Below, one piece after another: positions 52,144-64,000 of a stretch of 64,000 nucleotides of DNA (within the stretch, counting starts at the first letter, position 1; each line of letters opens with the position of its first letter). This DNA is from Gammaproteobacteria bacterium (GTDB lineage Bacteria > Pseudomonadota > Gammaproteobacteria > Eutrophobiales > Eutrophobiaceae). The position numbers and the translations under genes were made by a program. The notes below the pieces were generated by a model. It did no database searches. It worked only from the letters and a program-made list of their open reading frames with translations, and had not been told where the DNA came from. The stretch lies in the NCBI GenBank assembly GCA_012103475.1, contig WLWS01000004.1, positions 62,001-126,000 on the forward strand. Direction: 5' to 3'.

Positions 52144-52512
52144 TTACAAAACCTCCGGAGCCAGCGACACGATTTTCATAAACCTTTCACTACGTAATTC
52201 ACGAGTCACCGGGCCAAAAATACGCGTTCCAATCGGTTGAAACTGGTTATTCAGTATGACTGCAGCATTACCGTCAAATCGGATTGCTGAACCATCTGTG
52301 CGGCGCACACCTTTTCTGGTTCTGACCACAACTGCATTATAAACTTCGCCTTTTTTAACTTTGCCACGAGGAATTGCTTCCTTGATGGTGACCTTAATAA
52401 CGTCACCAATTTTGGCGTAACGACGTTTAGAGCCACCCAGAACTTTGACACACATCATACGACGCGCCCCGCTATTATCAGCGGCGTCCAACATTGTCTG
52501 CATCTGTATCAT
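52144..52512 (-). CDS. rplN: Ribosomal protein L14
   Basis: 122 residues, starting [18 protein letters not shown] and ending LAPEVL. Lies at the subunit interface. First gene of the E. coli-type spc order; here 36 bases follow rpsQ without a visible terminator. Confidence 0.98.
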   Translation of the reverse strand: MIQMQTMLDAADNSGARRMMCVKVLGGSKRRYAKIGDVIKVTIKEAIPRGKVKKGEVYNAVVVRTRKGVRRTDGSAIRFDGNAAVILNNQFQPIGTRIFGPVTRELRSERFMKIVSLAPEVL

Positions 52513-52548
52513 CTGTGTTCTCCAGTCTTACTTGCGCTAGTCACGGTC

Positions 52549-52815
52549 TTATATTTCCTGCGCTTTGTTTACAACTTTCTGCAAACGCCAGGATTTTGAT
52601 TTCGAAATAGGTCTTGATGCCTCTATGATGACTTCATCACCCTCGTTACATTCATTATTTTCATCGTGCGCCAGTAATTTAGTCGAACGTTTCATAAATT
52701 TCCCGTAAAGCGGGTGCTTAACTGTACGCTTAATAACAACGGCAACAGTCTTATCCATCTTATTGCTTACGACTGTGCCACTCAGGGTCTTGGCTGTTTT
52801 TTCCGATTCACTCAT
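52549..52815 (-). CDS. rpsQ: Ribosomal protein S17
   Basis: 88 residues, with [17 protein letters not shown] and [13 protein letters not shown]. 30S assembly protein. Overlaps rpmC by four bases (ATGA). Confidence 0.98.
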   Translation of the reverse strand: MSESEKTAKTLSGTVVSNKMDKTVAVVIKRTVKHPLYGKFMKRSTKLLAHDENNECNEGDEVIIEASRPISKSKSWRLQKVVNKAQEI

Positions 52816-53012
52816 GAGCTGCTTGCTGTTTCCATTTCCTTCATGATGGTTTTAATACGCGCAATATCTCTACGCACTGTTTTAATCTGGCTAGGTTTCG
52901 CTAACTGGCCGGAACCGTTTTGCATGCGCAAATTGAATTGCTCACGAAGCAACTCCGTGACCATAGCCTTTAATTCTTCACTTGTTTTTGCTCTTAAGTC
53001 TGCCGCTTTCAT
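52812..53012 (-). CDS. rpmC: Ribosomal protein L29
   Basis: 66 residues, two helices, with [16 protein letters not shown]. At the polypeptide exit, near the SRP and trigger-factor site. It shares one base with rplP. Confidence 0.97.
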   Translation of the reverse strand: MKAADLRAKTSEELKAMVTELLREQFNLRMQNGSGQLAKPSQIKTVRRDIARIKTIMKEMETASSS

Positions 53013-53425
53013 TACAAAACTGTCCTGCTAACAAATGTTGTTTTAATCGGTAGTTTGGCTGCCGCAAGCTCAAAGGCTTCGCGCGCCATTTCTTCAGTTA
53101 CTCCTTCAATCTCATACAACACGGTTCCCGGTTGTACCAGAGCCACCCAATATTCAACATTACCCTTGCCTTTACCCTGTCTAACTTCCAGAGGTTTCTT
53201 TGTAATCGGCTTATCAGGAAACACTCGAATCCAGAGTTTTCCGCCGCGCTTTACTTTGCGGGTAATTGTCCGTCTGGCAGCTTCGATTTGGCGCGCAGTT
53301 ATTCTTCCCCTGCCCGTGGCTTTCATACCAAACTCACCAAAGCTTACTTTCGATCCAACATTTGCAAGGCCTCGATTACGGCCTTTCATTTGTTTTCTGA
53401 ATTTTGTTTTCTTAGGTTGTAACAC
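53012..53425 (-). CDS. rplP: Ribosomal protein L16
   Basis: 137 residues, with [16 protein letters not shown] and [21 protein letters not shown] in parts. L16 positions A-site tRNA near the peptidyl-transferase centre. Confidence 0.98.
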   Translation of the reverse strand: MLQPKKTKFRKQMKGRNRGLANVGSKVSFGEFGMKATGRGRITARQIEAARRTITRKVKRGGKLWIRVFPDKPITKKPLEVRQGKGKGNVEYWVALVQPGTVLYEIEGVTEEMAREAFELAAAKLPIKTTFVSRTVL

Positions 53426-53437
53426 TTTAAAATCCCG

Positions 53438-54124
53438 TTATGTAGTTGCAGGTGCGGCTTGTTGAGCGGAGGCTTCTTCTTCAACAACTTCTTCATGCCC
53501 CATCACTTCACCTTTGAAAATCCAGACTTTGACGCCAATAACGCCATAAGTTGTATTCGACTCTGCCACACCGTAATCAATGTCGGCTCGCAAAGTGTGC
53601 AGAGGTACACGCCCTTCCCTATACCATTCAGAACGGGCAATTTCGGCACCATTCAAGCGTCCGGCAACATTAATCTTGATGCCCTGTGCGCCAAGGCGCA
53701 TTGTATTTGTGACCGCCCGCTTCATGGCCCGGCGAAACATAATCCTTCTTTCGATCTGCTGGGCAACACTTTCAGCTACCAGGTAGGCGTCAAGTTCCGG
53801 TTTACGGATTTCTTCGACACTTACTGTTGCCGGGACACCCATCATCTGCGAGATATCATTACGTAGCTTGTCAATATCCTCGCCTTTTTTACCGATTACT
53901 ATGCCTGGTCTTGCCGTGTGAATAATGACTCTGGCATTGTTTGCCGGTCTTTCGATCTGAATCCGGCTGACTGAAGCATTTGCCAGTCTTTTCCGAACAT
54001 ATTCACGCACCAGCAAGTCAGTACGCAGATACTCAGCATAATCTTTTGAATCGGCATACCATTTGGACGTCCAGTCCTTGATGATGCCGAGTCGTATTCC
54101 GATTGGATGTACTTTTTGTCCCAT
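53438..54124 (-). CDS. rpsC: Ribosomal protein S3
   Basis: 228 residues, with [13 protein letters not shown] at the start, a KH domain ([14 protein letters not shown]) and an Ala/Glu-rich tail. Part of the mRNA entry site. It shares one base with rplV. Confidence 0.98.
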   Translation of the reverse strand: MGQKVHPIGIRLGIIKDWTSKWYADSKDYAEYLRTDLLVREYVRKRLANASVSRIQIERPANNARVIIHTARPGIVIGKKGEDIDKLRNDISQMMGVPATVSVEEIRKPELDAYLVAESVAQQIERRIMFRRAMKRAVTNTMRLGAQGIKINVAGRLNGAEIARSEWYREGRVPLHTLRADIDYGVAESNTTYGVIGVKVWIFKGEVMGHEEVVEEEASAQQAAPATT

Positions 54125-54471
54125 TAGCTCACTCGCCCTTCAGACTCGGCCACGGTAATCGTCACATGGCTCATTCGTTTAATAATTCTGTCGGCACGAC
54201 CTCTCGCACGAGGCCGCAATCTTTTTAAAGTTGGTCCCTGGTCAACACATATCGCGGACACTTTTAACTCATCAATATCTGCGCCATCGTTGTGCTCAGC
54301 ATTTGCAATGGCTGATTCAAGAACCTTTTTCACAATTTCAGCACCCTTCTTATTGCTAAATTGAAGGATATTCAACGCACGATCCACCGGCAGTCCACGG
54401 ATCTGATCAGCAACCAGTCGCATTTTCTGCGGTGATAATCTAGCGTATTTCAATGTGGCTTTTGTCGTCAT
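54124..54471 (-). CDS. rplV: Ribosomal protein L22
   Basis: 115 residues from the ATG at 54471. The frame reaches 54501, but the extra ten residues lie inside rpsS and are not part of the family. [18 protein letters not shown] is typical. Its loop lines the exit tunnel. The start lies one base after the rpsS stop. Confidence 0.96.
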   Translation of the reverse strand: MTTKATLKYARLSPQKMRLVADQIRGLPVDRALNILQFSNKKGAEIVKKVLESAIANAEHNDGADIDELKVSAICVDQGPTLKRLRPRARGRADRIIKRMSHVTITVAESEGRVS

Positions 54472-54472
54472 G

Positions 54473-54742
54473 CTAGCTTTTCTTATCTGCTGTATGGCCA
54501 CGATAAGTTCGCGTTACTGCAAACTCTCCCAACTTGTGGCCAACCATGTTTTCCGAAATAAAGATTGGCATATGATCTTTACCGTTATGCACCGCAATCG
54601 TCAGGCCCACCATATCTGGTAGCACCATCGAACGTCTCGACCATGTCTTTACCGGTCGCTTATCGTTATTCTGCCTCGCTGTCTCCACCTTTTTTATCAA
54701 GTGATGATCAACGAAAGGACCTTTTTTAACTGAACGTGGCAC
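54473..54742 (-). CDS. rpsS: Ribosomal protein S19
   Basis: 89 residues, with [17 protein letters not shown] and [19 protein letters not shown]. 30S head, beside S13. Confidence 0.98.
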   Translation of the reverse strand: MPRSVKKGPFVDHHLIKKVETARQNNDKRPVKTWSRRSMVLPDMVGLTIAVHNGKDHMPIFISENMVGHKLGEFAVTRTYRGHTADKKS

Positions 54743-54773
54743 TAAATTCTCCTGTAATTACTGGCTTCGCTAC

Positions 54774-55604
54774 TTATTTCTTGACGCTGCGTTTGCGCAC
54801 TATCATGTTATCAGTACGCTTATTCTTTCTGGTCTTGTAACCCTTGGCCGGGACACCCCATGGGCTGACAGGATGACGTCCACCTGAGGTTCTGCCTTCA
54901 CCACCACCGTGTGGATGATCGACCGGGTTCATCGCCACACCACGCACTGTCGGTCTGATTCCTCTCCAGCGTTTCGCTCCAGCCTTACCAAGCTGTCTTA
55001 AAGAATGCTCACCATTACCGACTTCACCCATCGTCGCCCGGCAATCGCTCAGGACTTTACGCATTTCACCGGAACGCAGTCTCAGGGTCGCATGCATACC
55101 TTCACGAGCAACCAGCTGAGCACTAGTGCCGGCACTACGTGCAATTTGCGCGCCTTTACCTGGTTTTAATTCAATACAATGCACTGTTGAGCCAACAGGG
55201 ATATTACGCAATGGCAGGCAATTACCAGGCTTGATCGGCGCCTGAATCCCGGATATCAACTTCGTATTATCGCTGACTCCATTTGGAGCAATAATGTAAC
55301 GTCTCTCGCCGTCTGCGTATAAAAGAAGAGCAATGTTTGCACTTCGATTAGGATCATATTCAATGCGTTCTACTTTGCAGGGGATACCGTCCTTATCGCG
55401 TTTGAAATCAATTATCCGGTAACGCTGTTTCGCTCCGCCACCGCGATGACGAACAGTAATCCGACCAGCGTTATTACGGCCAGCATTTCTACTCTGTTTC
55501 TCAAGTAGCGGTTCAAAAGGTGCTCCCTTATACAGATCAGGATTAACAACTTTTACGACTCCACGTCGTCCGGGTGATGTTGGTCTTGGTTTTACTAATG
55601 GCAT
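54774..55604 (-). CDS. rplB: Ribosomal protein L2
   Basis: 276 residues, with KPTSPGRR-like start ([14 protein letters not shown]) and the conserved [16 protein letters not shown] near the C terminus. Needed for subunit joining and peptidyl-transferase activity. Confidence 0.98.
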   Translation of the reverse strand: MPLVKPRPTSPGRRGVVKVVNPDLYKGAPFEPLLEKQSRNAGRNNAGRITVRHRGGGAKQRYRIIDFKRDKDGIPCKVERIEYDPNRSANIALLLYADGERRYIIAPNGVSDNTKLISGIQAPIKPGNCLPLRNIPVGSTVHCIELKPGKGAQIARSAGTSAQLVAREGMHATLRLRSGEMRKVLSDCRATMGEVGNGEHSLRQLGKAGAKRWRGIRPTVRGVAMNPVDHPHGGGEGRTSGGRHPVSPWGVPAKGYKTRKNKRTDNMIVRKRSVKK

Positions 55605-55623
55605 CTCGTCTTAACTCGCTCTG

Positions 55624-55920
55624 TTACGCACCCATGTAATCAATATCGAAACCGGGTTTCAGTTTCACATACGCCTTTTTCCAATCGGAACGATTGCCAC
55701 TGGCATTTTTGAATCTCTTTTGCTTTCCTTTTACGGTACATACCTGAACTGATTCAACTTCAACCGTAAACATAAGTTCAACAGCCTGTTTGATTTCAGG
55801 CTTGCTGGCATCTCTCACCACTTTGAACACGAATTGATTGTATTTTTCACCAACCATCGTGCTTTTCTCTGTAACTCGTGGAGATAGCAATACTCTCATT
55901 AGTCTCTCATTCACGCTCAT
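55624..55920 (-). CDS. rplW: Ribosomal protein L23
   Basis: 98 residues from the ATG at 55920, which overlaps the rplD stop as ATGA; a start at 55929 is less likely. [13 protein letters not shown] is typical. Exit-tunnel docking site for SRP and trigger factor. Confidence 0.96.
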   Translation of the reverse strand: MSVNERLMRVLLSPRVTEKSTMVGEKYNQFVFKVVRDASKPEIKQAVELMFTVEVESVQVCTVKGKQKRFKNASGNRSDWKKAYVKLKPGFDIDYMGA

Positions 55921-56531
55921 GACAACCATGCCTCCACTTTTTCCAGAGCTGCTTTGGTTATGAGTACTCTTTCAAACCCTATTAATGAATAAGGGTCGAG
56001 TTCTGTCGTATCAATAATATCGACTCTGGGAATATTCCGTGTGGCCAGAAACTGCTCTCTTGTCACTTCGTCTGTGATAATCAAGCCTTCTGAAACATCA
56101 ATCTCTTTTAATTTTGCAAGCGCTACTTTTGTTCTCGCATCCTCAAGATTAAAATCCTCAAGGCAAATCAGTCGATCTGAACGGACCAGCTCAGAAAATA
56201 TTGAACGCATCGCACCGCGATACATTTTGCGATTTACTTTTTTGGAATAATCTCTGGGTCTGGCAGCAAAAGTTACTCCGCCTCCACGCCAGATTGGACT
56301 ACGAATTGTACCGGCCCGGGCACGTCCCAGACCTTTCTGCCTGAAAGGTTTTCTACCTCCACCGCGTACATCTGAACGATTTTTCTGGGCTTTGGTCCCG
56401 GCGCGTGAACCTGCGGTATAGGACGTCAATATCTGATGGACCAGAGCTTCGTTATAATCAGCACCGAATACCGCTTCTGACACTTTTAGCGTGTCTGCCT
56501 TGCCGCCAGATTTATGTAAGGTAATTTCCAT
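55917..56531 (-). CDS. rplD: Ribosomal protein L4
   Basis: 204 residues, with [20 protein letters not shown] in the tunnel loop. In E. coli L4 also represses the S10 operon through its leader; no such leader is seen here. Confidence 0.98.
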   Translation of the reverse strand: MEITLHKSGGKADTLKVSEAVFGADYNEALVHQILTSYTAGSRAGTKAQKNRSDVRGGGRKPFRQKGLGRARAGTIRSPIWRGGGVTFAARPRDYSKKVNRKMYRGAMRSIFSELVRSDRLICLEDFNLEDARTKVALAKLKEIDVSEGLIITDEVTREQFLATRNIPRVDIIDTTELDPYSLIGFERVLITKAALEKVEAWLS

Positions 56532-56541
56532 TATTGTTCTC

Positions 56542-57186
56542 TCAGCTTTTCGCCTTTACCGCCGGTTGTACTATTACCTTGCCACCCTTCGCCCCGGGTA
56601 CGGCGCCTTTGACAAGAAGCAGGTTTCGTTCAGTATCGACGCGGACAATTTCAAGGTTCTGGCAAGTGCGTCGAACGTTACCCATATGTCCGGCCATTTT
56701 CTTGCCTCTAAATACTCTCCCGGGAGTCTGACACTGCCCAATTGATCCAGGTGCACGATGTGATATGGAATTACCATGGGAGTTACGCTGATGACTGAAA
56801 TTGTGTCGCTTAATGGCACCGGCAAAACCTTTACCTATACTAGTCCCGGTAACATCGACTATCTGCCCGTCCGCAAAAATATCCACTTTAATTTCCGAGC
56901 CCTGTACCAGATCTTCACCTTCGCCATCGTCCAGACGAAATTCAGCAAGTCCTTCAGCTGTTTCAATTTCAGATTTAGATAAAGTCCCGGCTCTTGGCTT
57001 ATTAATGAGGTTCTTTCGTTTTTCACCCCAGGCCAACTGAACAGCACGATAACCCTGTTTCTCAGTATCAGTCAGACTCGTTATGCGGTTAGGCTGTGCT
57101 TCAATCACAGTCACGGGTACAGAATGGCCTTCCTCTGTAAAGATTCTGGTCATGCCCCGCTTTCTGCCTACTATTCCGATTGTCAT
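56542..57186 (-). CDS. rplC: Ribosomal protein L3
   Basis: 214 residues, with [13 protein letters not shown] and the tunnel loop [16 protein letters not shown], which holds the glutamine that PrmB methylates. Starts 50S assembly. Confidence 0.98.
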   Translation of the reverse strand: MTIGIVGRKRGMTRIFTEEGHSVPVTVIEAQPNRITSLTDTEKQGYRAVQLAWGEKRKNLINKPRAGTLSKSEIETAEGLAEFRLDDGEGEDLVQGSEIKVDIFADGQIVDVTGTSIGKGFAGAIKRHNFSHQRNSHGNSISHRAPGSIGQCQTPGRVFRGKKMAGHMGNVRRTCQNLEIVRVDTERNLLLVKGAVPGAKGGKVIVQPAVKAKS

Positions 57187-57208
57187 TATTTATTTCCCAA
57201 TAATCTTT

Positions 57209-57523
57209 CTAGTTCAACTTGATCTGCACATCCACACCGGCAGCAAGATCGAGTTTCATCAGGGCATCCACGGTTTTCTCAGTGGGGTCAACAATGTCGA
57301 GCAATCGTTTGTGAGTCCGAATTTCATACTGGTCACGTGCGTCTTTATTCACATGTGGTGAAATAAGAACGGTGAAACGTTCCTTCCTTGTAGGCAGAGG
57401 AATCGGGCCTTTGATCTGCGCACCTGTTCTGCGAGCAGTCTCCACAATTTCCCGTGTTGACTGGTCTATCAAGCGGTGATCAAACGCCTTTAAGCGGATC
57501 CTGATTATCTGCTGTTCTGCCAT
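57209..57523 (-). CDS. rpsJ: Ribosomal protein S10 (NusE)
   Basis: 104 residues, with [17 protein letters not shown] and [16 protein letters not shown]. Also the NusE factor of antitermination. Only 11 bases follow tuf, so it lacks its own leader. Confidence 0.98.
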   Translation of the reverse strand: MAEQQIIRIRLKAFDHRLIDQSTREIVETARRTGAQIKGPIPLPTRKERFTVLISPHVNKDARDQYEIRTHKRLLDIVDPTEKTVDALMKLDLAAGVDVQIKLN

Positions 57524-57534
57524 GTTTTTTCCTG

Positions 57535-58725
57535 TTACTCAATAATTTTAGAGACGACACCCGCCCCAACTGTGCGACCGCCCTCGCGTATCGCAAATCG
57601 CAATCCGTCTTCCATCGCTATCGGGTTAATCAACTCCACCGTCACCTTAATGTTGTCTCCCGGCATCACCATCTCTGTCCCTTCCGGTAAGGTCACCGCG
57701 CCCGTCACGTCTGTCGTTCGAAAATAAAACTGTGGCCGATAGTTGTTGAAAAACGGCGTGTGACGTCCACCTTCATCCTTGCTCAGTACATACACTTCCG
57801 CCTCAAACTTCGTGTGCGGTGTGATTGAACCCGGTACACAAAGTACCTGTCCTCGTTCCACTTCCTCGCGCTTCGTGCCTCGCAGCAACACACCTACGTT
57901 GTCTCCCGCCTGACCTTCATCAAGCAATTTGCGAAACATCTCAACTCCCGTACACGTCGTCTTTGTCGTGTCCCGGATTCCCACTATCTCGATTTCTTCT
58001 CCAACCTTCACTATCCCGCGCTCTACTCGGCCTGTTACCACCGTGCCTCGTCCTGATATCGAGAACACATCCTCTATCGGTAGTAAAAACGGCTGATCGA
58101 CCGGGCGCTCCGGTACCGGGATGTAATCGTCCATCGCGGCGACCAGCTTGTCGATTGATTCCAGACCAATCTCACTCGTGTCTCCTTCCAATGCCTTTAA
58201 CGCACTTCCCGTTACTATCGGTGTGTCATCGCCAGGAAACTCGTACATATCCAGCAGCTCGCGGACTTCCATTTCAACCAGCTCCAGCAACTCCGCATCA
58301 TCCACCTGATCCGCTTTGTTCAGATACACCACGATGTAAGGCACTCCAACCTGACGCGCAAGCAGGATATGCTCTCGAGTCTGCGGCATCGGGCCATCCG
58401 CTGCACTCACCACCAGAATCGCGCCGTCCATCTGCGCCGCTCCGGTAATCATATTCTTCACGTAATCTGCGTGTCCCGGGCAGTCAACATGCGCGTAGTG
58501 ACGATTGTCACTTTCGTATTCAACGTGTGCCGTCGCGATCGTAATTCCGCGTTCGCGTTCTTCTGGCGCGTTATCAATCTGATCGTAGGCTTTGGTCTCG
58601 CCACCATACTTACCTGCCTGAATCGTCGTTATGGCCGCCGTCAGTGTGGTCTTACCGTGGTCAACATGGCCTATGGTTCCCACGTTCACATGCGGCTTGT
58701 TTCTTTCAAATTTTTCCTTGGACAC
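57535..58725 (-). CDS. tuf: Elongation factor Tu
   Basis: 396 residues. G1 GHVDHGKT (19-26), G3 [10 protein letters not shown]4 NKAD, then domains II and III. It carries aminoacyl-tRNA to the ribosome. Codons look more G/C-ending than those of the flanking genes, as is usual for a very highly expressed gene. A second tuf upstream of rpoBC is common, but outside the window. Confidence 0.98.
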   Translation of the reverse strand: MSKEKFERNKPHVNVGTIGHVDHGKTTLTAAITTIQAGKYGGETKAYDQIDNAPEERERGITIATAHVEYESDNRHYAHVDCPGHADYVKNMITGAAQMDGAILVVSAADGPMPQTREHILLARQVGVPYIVVYLNKADQVDDAELLELVEMEVRELLDMYEFPGDDTPIVTGSALKALEGDTSEIGLESIDKLVAAMDDYIPVPERPVDQPFLLPIEDVFSISGRGTVVTGRVERGIVKVGEEIEIVGIRDTTKTTCTGVEMFRKLLDEGQAGDNVGVLLRGTKREEVERGQVLCVPGSITPHTKFEAEVYVLSKDEGGRHTPFFNNYRPQFYFRTTDVTGAVTLPEGTEMVMPGDNIKVTVELINPIAMEDGLRFAIREGGRTVGAGVVSKIIE

Positions 58726-58752
58726 GGTTTTCTTACCTCACATCATTTACTG

Positions 58753-60855
58753 TTATTGATTCTTTGCAATTATTCCTTCGGCTATATTCACCGGTACTTC
58801 ACTATATCTGGCAAACTCCATCGTATAGACAGCTCTGCCCTGAGATGCCGAGCGGAGGTCGGTTGCATAACCGAACATCTCAGACAACGGTATTTCAGCT
58901 CTTACTATTTTTCCGGCAGGCGCATCTTCTGTCCCCTGCAAAACTCCCCGACGACGACTAATATCGCCTGTCACGGAGCCTAAATAATCCTCAGGTGTGA
59001 CTACTTCCACCTGCATCACCGGTTCCAGAATTACCGGTTTGGCTCGCATTGCACCTTCCCTGAAGCCCATGGAGCCGGCGATTTTAAACGCCATTTCACT
59101 GGAGTCAACCTCGTGGAAGGAACCATCATAAAGTGTCACTTTGACATCTACGACCGGGTAACCTGCCAATATCCCGTTTTGCAGCTGTTCTTCAATTCCT
59201 TTACCAACCGCCGGTATGTATTCCTTTGGCACTGCACCACCGACAATCTCGCTTACAAATTCAAAGCCGCTACCGGCTTTTTGTGGCTCAAGTTTCAGCA
59301 CCACATGTCCGTACTGGCCACGTCCGCCGGACTGACGGATAAACTTACCTTCGGCCTTGCTGATAAGCTCTCGTATAGTTTCGCGGTAAGCCACCTGAGG
59401 CTTGCCAACATTAGCCTCAACGCTAAACTCTCTCTTCAAACGGTCAACAATAATCTCGAGATGTAATTCACCCATTCCCGAGATAATGGTTTGCCCGGAT
59501 TCTTCATCCGTATGCACCCTGAATGAAGGATCTTCCTGAGCCAGTTTGCCAAGGGCAATCCCCATTTTTTCCTGATCCGGTTTAGTTCTCGGCTCAACTG
59601 CCACCGCTATTACCGGTTCTGGAAACTCCATTCTTTCCAGAGTAATCACATGACCCGGGTCGCAAAGCGTATCCCCGGTAGTGACATCCTTAAGTCCAAC
59701 TGCCGCCGCAATATCACCGGCGCATACTTCTTTTATTTCTTCCCGGCTATTTGCGTGCATCTGCAGCAATCTGCCAATTCGTTCTTTTTTGCCTTTTACC
59801 GGGTTATATAAAGTATCTCCCGATTTCAGCACCCCCGAATAAACCCTGAAAAAAGTCAGGTTTCCGACAAAGGGGTCGGTGGCAATCTTAAATGCCAATG
59901 CGGCATAAGGAGCACCATCCTCTGCAGGCCTTTCCGCTTCGGTATCCTTACCATCATCCAGCAATCCTTTAATTGCCGGGACATCTGTTGGTGCCGGCAT
60001 GTACTCAACGACAGCATCAAGCATGGCTTGCACGCCTTTATTCTTAAAGGCAGAACCGCATAAGGTCGGCACTACTTCATTACTGAGAGTACGTATCCTT
60101 AATCCCTGCTTGATTTGCGCCTCACTGAGATCGCCATCATTCAGATATGCATCCATTAGTTCTTCAGATGCTTCAGCCGCTGCCTCGAGCATATGCTCTC
60201 TGGCCACCTGACATGATTCAATCATGTCAGCAGGGATGGCCTTCTCTTCAAAGCGCACTCCCATATTCTCTTCTTCCCAGTAAATCGCTTTCATCTTTAG
60301 CAGATCCACAACCCCTTCGAACTTGTCTTCAGCTCCGATTGGGAGTTGCACTGGAACGGGATTGCTACCTAAGCGATTCCTTATTTGTTCCACTACCCGC
60401 AGGAAATTTGCACCTGCGCGATCCATCTTGTTAACAAATGCCATCCTCGGCACACTGTATTTACTGGCCTGCCTCCACACCGTCTCTGACTGTGGTTCAA
60501 CACCACCAACCGCACAAAAAACAGCGCAGGCTCCATCTAATACTCTCAGTGAACGCTCAACTTCAATCGTGAAGTCAACGTGTCCCGGTGTATCAATAAT
60601 ATTGATTCGATATTCCGGATACTGTCCCGCTGAACCACTCCAGAAGCAGGTAGTTGCTGCAGAGGTAATCGTTATACCTCGTTCTTGTTCCTGCTCCATC
60701 CAATCCATGACGGCAGCGCCATCATGAACTTCGCCTATCTTATGAGAGACGCCTGTGTAATAAAGTATTCGTTCTGTCGTTGTCGTCTTGCCTGCATCGA
60801 TATGAGCCATAATGCCGATATTTCGATACCGCTCGATTGGAGTCGTTCGTGCCAC
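58753..60855 (-). CDS. fusA: Elongation factor G
   Basis: 700 residues, the translocation GTPase. G1 [20 protein letters not shown]3 [10 protein letters not shown]4 NKMD, and domain IV with [12 protein letters not shown]. It lies between rpsG and tuf, as in the E. coli str operon. Confidence 0.98.
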   Translation of the reverse strand: MARTTPIERYRNIGIMAHIDAGKTTTTERILYYTGVSHKIGEVHDGAAVMDWMEQEQERGITITSAATTCFWSGSAGQYPEYRINIIDTPGHVDFTIEVERSLRVLDGACAVFCAVGGVEPQSETVWRQASKYSVPRMAFVNKMDRAGANFLRVVEQIRNRLGSNPVPVQLPIGAEDKFEGVVDLLKMKAIYWEEENMGVRFEEKAIPADMIESCQVAREHMLEAAAEASEELMDAYLNDGDLSEAQIKQGLRIRTLSNEVVPTLCGSAFKNKGVQAMLDAVVEYMPAPTDVPAIKGLLDDGKDTEAERPAEDGAPYAALAFKIATDPFVGNLTFFRVYSGVLKSGDTLYNPVKGKKERIGRLLQMHANSREEIKEVCAGDIAAAVGLKDVTTGDTLCDPGHVITLERMEFPEPVIAVAVEPRTKPDQEKMGIALGKLAQEDPSFRVHTDEESGQTIISGMGELHLEIIVDRLKREFSVEANVGKPQVAYRETIRELISKAEGKFIRQSGGRGQYGHVVLKLEPQKAGSGFEFVSEIVGGAVPKEYIPAVGKGIEEQLQNGILAGYPVVDVKVTLYDGSFHEVDSSEMAFKIAGSMGFREGAMRAKPVILEPVMQVEVVTPEDYLGSVTGDISRRRGVLQGTEDAPAGKIVRAEIPLSEMFGYATDLRSASQGRAVYTMEFARYSEVPVNIAEGIIAKNQ

Positions 60856-60882
60856 AATGTTTTTTGACTCCTCAACTACCTG

Positions 60883-61362
<480 letters not shown>

Positions 61363-61383
61363 TTATCTCAAATTTTTACGATG

Positions 61384-61758
61384 TTAACTTTTAGGTTTTT
61401 TGGCGCCGTACTTGGAACGTCCTTTACGACGATCGCTTACACCTGATGTATCCAGGGTACCGCGCACTGTGTGATAACGAACACCAGGTAAATCCTTAAC
61501 ACGACCACCACGAATCAATATAACGGAGTGCTCCTGCAGGTTATGTCCTTCACCACCGATATAGGTTGTGACTTCCTGACCGTTGGTCAGGCGAACACGA
61601 GCAACTTTACGCAAAGCTGAGTTCGGCTTTTTTGGCGTGGTTGTGTATACGCGTGTACAAACACCTCGTTTTTGCGGACAACTTTCCAAAGCCGGCACAT
61701 TACTCTTGGTGAGCTGACGCTTGCGTGGTTTCCTTACTAATTGATTTACTGTTGCCAT
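61384..61758 (-). CDS. rpsL: Ribosomal protein S12
   Basis: 124 residues. Lys43 ([11 protein letters not shown]) and Lys88 ([10 protein letters not shown]), the positions where streptomycin-resistance changes occur, are wild type. PVLD-like Asp89 is the usual methylthiolation site. First gene of the superoperon. Confidence 0.98.
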   Translation of the reverse strand: MATVNQLVRKPRKRQLTKSNVPALESCPQKRGVCTRVYTTTPKKPNSALRKVARVRLTNGQEVTTYIGGEGHNLQEHSVILIRGGRVKDLPGVRYHTVRGTLDTSGVSDRRKGRSKYGAKKPKS

Positions 61759-61883
61759 AATTCTCTGTTGTTAAATGCCTGTTCAATTGCTTATGCATGA
61801 CCGCATCAACATCCTCAAACTCAAAGGTCTGGGCTTGATGTTCAGGTCATGCAATGATTAGTTCGAATGAATCGCGAGATTGA

Positions 61884-61912
61884 GCTCTAAAATCCCAACC
61901 AGCGGAGGTCAA
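61884..61912 (-). promoter_or_regulatory. Candidate promoter of rpsL and the ribosomal superoperon
   Basis: Minus strand TTGACC (61912-61907) and TAGAGC (61889-61884) are 17 bases apart. The -35 matches five of six positions, the -10 only three. An A/T-rich stretch just upstream (around 61913-61935) could be an UP element for the alpha C-terminal domain. Confidence 0.4.
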
Positions 61913-61956
61913 TTAAGACCTAAAAAAGTACAATTTCATCGAGCCCAAAACTATGA

Positions 61957-61980
61957 CAGGCCGAAGCGGACTTCGGCCTG
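61957..61980 (-). terminator. Terminator after rpoC
   Basis: A perfect ten-base stem CAGGCCGAAG/CTTCGGCCTG with a four-base loop lies 60 bases after the rpoC stop. On the minus strand TCATAGTTTTGG follows, a modest T-run. It separates the rpoBC and rpsL units. Confidence 0.75.
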
Positions 61981-62039
61981 ACAAAGAAGCGGGATTTTAT
62001 GTCCTCTGAAGCTAAGCGTCAAGGAACTTATTATATTTT

Positions 62040-64000
62040 TTAAGCGCTTGCGCTATCTTGCGACTGATCTCCCTCAGATACATCCTGAGCGACCTCAGTT
62101 ACCGCCATCAGCTCGTCAGCTTCCACCGCTGGAGCTGCTGCGGCCAGGGCTTTTTCATCACTTTTTCTTTTACGTTCAGCATGATACGAGAGACCGGTCC
62201 CGGCTGGGATAAGTCGTCCGACGATGACATTTTCCTTCAGACCGCGCAATTCGTCACGTTTCCCGCTGACACTGGCCTCGGTCAGAACCCGGGTGGTTTC
62301 CTGGAAAGAAGCGGCCGAAATGAACGATTCAGTAGATAAAGAGGCCTTGGTGATGCCGAGTAACACCGGCTCCCATTCTGCAGGCTCCTTACCATCGGCT
62401 TCCATCAGTTCATTTTCATCCAAAACGCGTCCTCGGTCGACTTGCTCACCTTTCAGCAATTGTGTGTCGCCAGGCTTGGTTATCTCTGCTTTTCGAAGCA
62501 TTTGACGGACAATGACTTCAATATGCTTATCATTAATCTTTACACCCTGCAGTCGATAAACCTCCTGAATCTCAGCAACGATATAATTTGCCAGCGCGTG
62601 AACACCCATTAAGCGCAGAATATCGTGTGGTGTAAGTGGTCCGTCAACAACAGCTTCACCTTTTTCCACATGCTCACCTTCGAAGACATTCACATGACGC
62701 CACTTTGGAATCAGCTCTTCATGGGTATCCCCATTCGAGTCGGTAATCACAAGCCTTTGTTTTCCCTTGGTTTCTTTACCAAAGCTGACCGTGCCGGAGA
62801 TTTCTGCCAATACAGCTGGCTCTTTTGGTTTTCTAGCCTCAAAAAGGTCGGCTACGCGCGGTAAACCACCGGTGATATCGCGGGTTTTCAGAGATTCCTG
62901 AGGTAAGCGGGCAATCACGTCACCTACTTTGACTTCACCACCATCTGTGGTGGTAATCACCGTGTTGGCTGGCAAAGGATAGTGCGCCGGGATTTCGGTG
63001 CCCGGAATCTTTAGCTCTTTCCCCTTGGCATCGACCAGTTTGACAACCGGACGCAGATCTTTCGCGCTGCTGGTTCTCAGTTTCGGATCGATAATAGAAA
63101 TATTGGTTAGGCCGGTCATTTCGTCGACATCACGATCAACCGTTACGCCTTCAACAATATCGGAAAATTGCGCTTTACCAGCCACTTCCGAAATAACCGG
63201 ATGCGTATGAGGATCCCAACTGGCGACCTTTTCACCTGGTTTAGCCGTATCACCATCAGCGATCGTGAGCACAGCACCATAAGGCACTTTATAGCGTTCA
63301 CGCTCACGACCAACTTCGTCTGCCAGCGCAACTTCACCGGAACGCGACACAACCACTCGGGTGCCACCCTTTTGCTCCAGTAATTTGACGTTGTGCAATT
63401 TAATGGTTCCGCCATATTTGACATCTATGCTACTGACGGCAGCGGCCCGGGAGGCGGCACCACCGATGTGAAATGTACGCATCGTTAGCTGGGTGCCTGG
63501 TTCACCGATTGACTGCGCGGCAACGACACCCACCGCTTCACCGATGTTAACAACATGTCCACGGCCAAGATCGCGACCATAACAGGCGGCACATACACCG
63601 TAGCGGTTGTCACAGGAAATAGCAGAGCGAACGACGACTTCGTCAATGCCTTTTTCATCCAGCACATCAACCCAATGCTCATCAAGTAGAGTACCTGCCT
63701 TGGCCACAACTTCATCGGTAGTTACTTTCACAGCGTCTTTTGCCAACACGCGACCCAGAACTCTCTCGCGCAGAGGCTCGACCACGTCTCCACCTTCAAT
63801 CAGGGGTGTCAGCAGTAATCCGTTTTCTGTGCCGCAATCTTCGTCAGTTACGACGAGATCCTGTGCAACGTCAACGAGACGGCGAGTCAGATAACCTGAG
63901 TTTGCAGTCTTCAATGCCGTATCAGCCAGACCTTTTCGAGCACCATGAGTCGAAATAAAGTACTGTAAAACATTGAGACCTTCTCTGAAGTTCGCCGTGA
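62040..64000 (-). CDS. rpoC: RNA polymerase beta' subunit, C-terminal part (5' end beyond window)
   Basis: About 653 codons of rpoC, open to the right edge. It begins in the bridge/trigger-loop region ([20 protein letters not shown]) and includes the second zinc site (DCGT, then [11 protein letters not shown]), [16 protein letters not shown] and the C-terminal clamp parts ([16 protein letters not shown]). The ATG at 63914 is internal, not the start. The end ([11 protein letters not shown]) is acidic. The gene lies upstream of rpsL, as in all relatives. Confidence 0.98.
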   Translation of the reverse strand, partial: TANFREGLNVLQYFISTHGARKGLADTALKTANSGYLTRRLVDVAQDLVVTDEDCGTENGLLLTPLIEGGDVVEPLRERVLGRVLAKDAVKVTTDEVVAKAGTLLDEHWVDVLDEKGIDEVVVRSAISCDNRYGVCAACYGRDLGRGHVVNIGEAVGVVAAQSIGEPGTQLTMRTFHIGGAASRAAAVSSIDVKYGGTIKLHNVKLLEQKGGTRVVVSRSGEVALADEVGRERERYKVPYGAVLTIADGDTAKPGEKVASWDPHTHPVISEVAGKAQFSDIVEGVTVDRDVDEMTGLTNISIIDPKLRTSSAKDLRPVVKLVDAKGKELKIPGTEIPAHYPLPANTVITTTDGGEVKVGDVIARLPQESLKTRDITGGLPRVADLFEARKPKEPAVLAEISGTVSFGKETKGKQRLVITDSNGDTHEELIPKWRHVNVFEGEHVEKGEAVVDGPLTPHDILRLMGVHALANYIVAEIQEVYRLQGVKINDKHIEVIVRQMLRKAEITKPGDTQLLKGEQVDRGRVLDENELMEADGKEPAEWEPVLLGITKASLSTESFISAASFQETTRVLTEASVSGKRDELRGLKENVIVGRLIPAGTGLSYHAERKRKSDEKALAAAAPAVEADELMAVTEVAQDVSEGDQSQDSASA

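Larger units (their letters stand above)
61759..62039. other. rpoC-rpsL spacer
   Basis: 281 bases. Next to rpoC lies a terminator hairpin (61957-61980), and a candidate promoter for rpsL follows (61884-61912). The remaining part, up to the rpsL start, forms a leader of about 120 bases where S7 control could act. I see no small gene. Confidence 0.6.

Noticed and set aside
57825..58448. 207-residue frame opposite tuf
   Set aside because: Shadow of the strongly biased tuf codon use; rich in Pro, Arg and Ser, with no start signal.
57535..58725. tuf as recently transferred, because its codons look more G/C-ending than the neighbours
   Set aside because: Such bias is expected for one of the most expressed genes, and gene conversion with a second copy is common. 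Position and product are normal.

Overview
The window is chromosomal DNA from a gammaproteobacterium of moderate GC. Three conserved gene orders point there: recA-recX-alaS-lysC-csrA-tRNA-Ser(GCT); gatCAB divergent from mreBCD; and rpoBC followed by rpsL-rpsG-fusA-tuf and the S10, spc and alpha ribosomal clusters. The protein sequences agree (YadG/YadH-like transporter, RlpA, MltB, LipAB with YbeD). I cannot name a genus.

Region 1 (1-5.6 kb) is accessory DNA. It carries a divergent, left-truncated Mrr-like nuclease gene, a 67-aa restriction-modification controller (C) protein, a ParB-domain/beta-class DNA methyltransferase fusion, a DUF5681 protein, a small helical protein, a DUF2924 protein and a large serine recombinase. 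A textbook C-box lies between the divergent nuclease and controller genes. The block ends next to the 3' end of tRNA-Ser(GCT), so it looks like the right end of an integrated island that carries a regulated restriction-modification or modification-dependent defence cassette.

Region 2 (5.8-20.6 kb) is housekeeping: tRNA-Ser, csrA, lysC, alaS, recX, recA, thpR, pncC, tadA, guaA and guaB on the minus strand; xseA and an M23 peptidase on the plus strand; then lipA, lipB and ybeD on the minus strand.

Region 3 (20.6-24.8 kb) separates ybeD from dat. It holds a small secreted unknown, a protein with two cyclic-nucleotide-binding domains, yadG/yadH and an aberrant isocitrate/isopropylmalate-type dehydrogenase.

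Region 4 (24.8-37.7 kb) is a cell-shape and peptidoglycan cluster, read mreB-mreC-mreD-mrdA-rodA-mltB-rlpA-dacA-dat on the minus strand, with gatCAB divergent from mreB.

Region 5 (37.6-44.0 kb) holds a degenerate PEP-CTERM-like protein, leuB and a VanX-like dipeptidase, then leuC-leuD and a Leptospira-type citramalate synthase on the other strand. These enzymes would supply leucine and/or isoleucine precursors.

Region 6 (44.0-64.0 kb) is the str-S10-spc-alpha superoperon, minus strand, from rpsL to rplQ. The 3' two-fifths or so of rpoC runs off the right edge. No spacer between genes exceeds 300 bases. No CRISPR array, rRNA gene or insertion sequence was seen.
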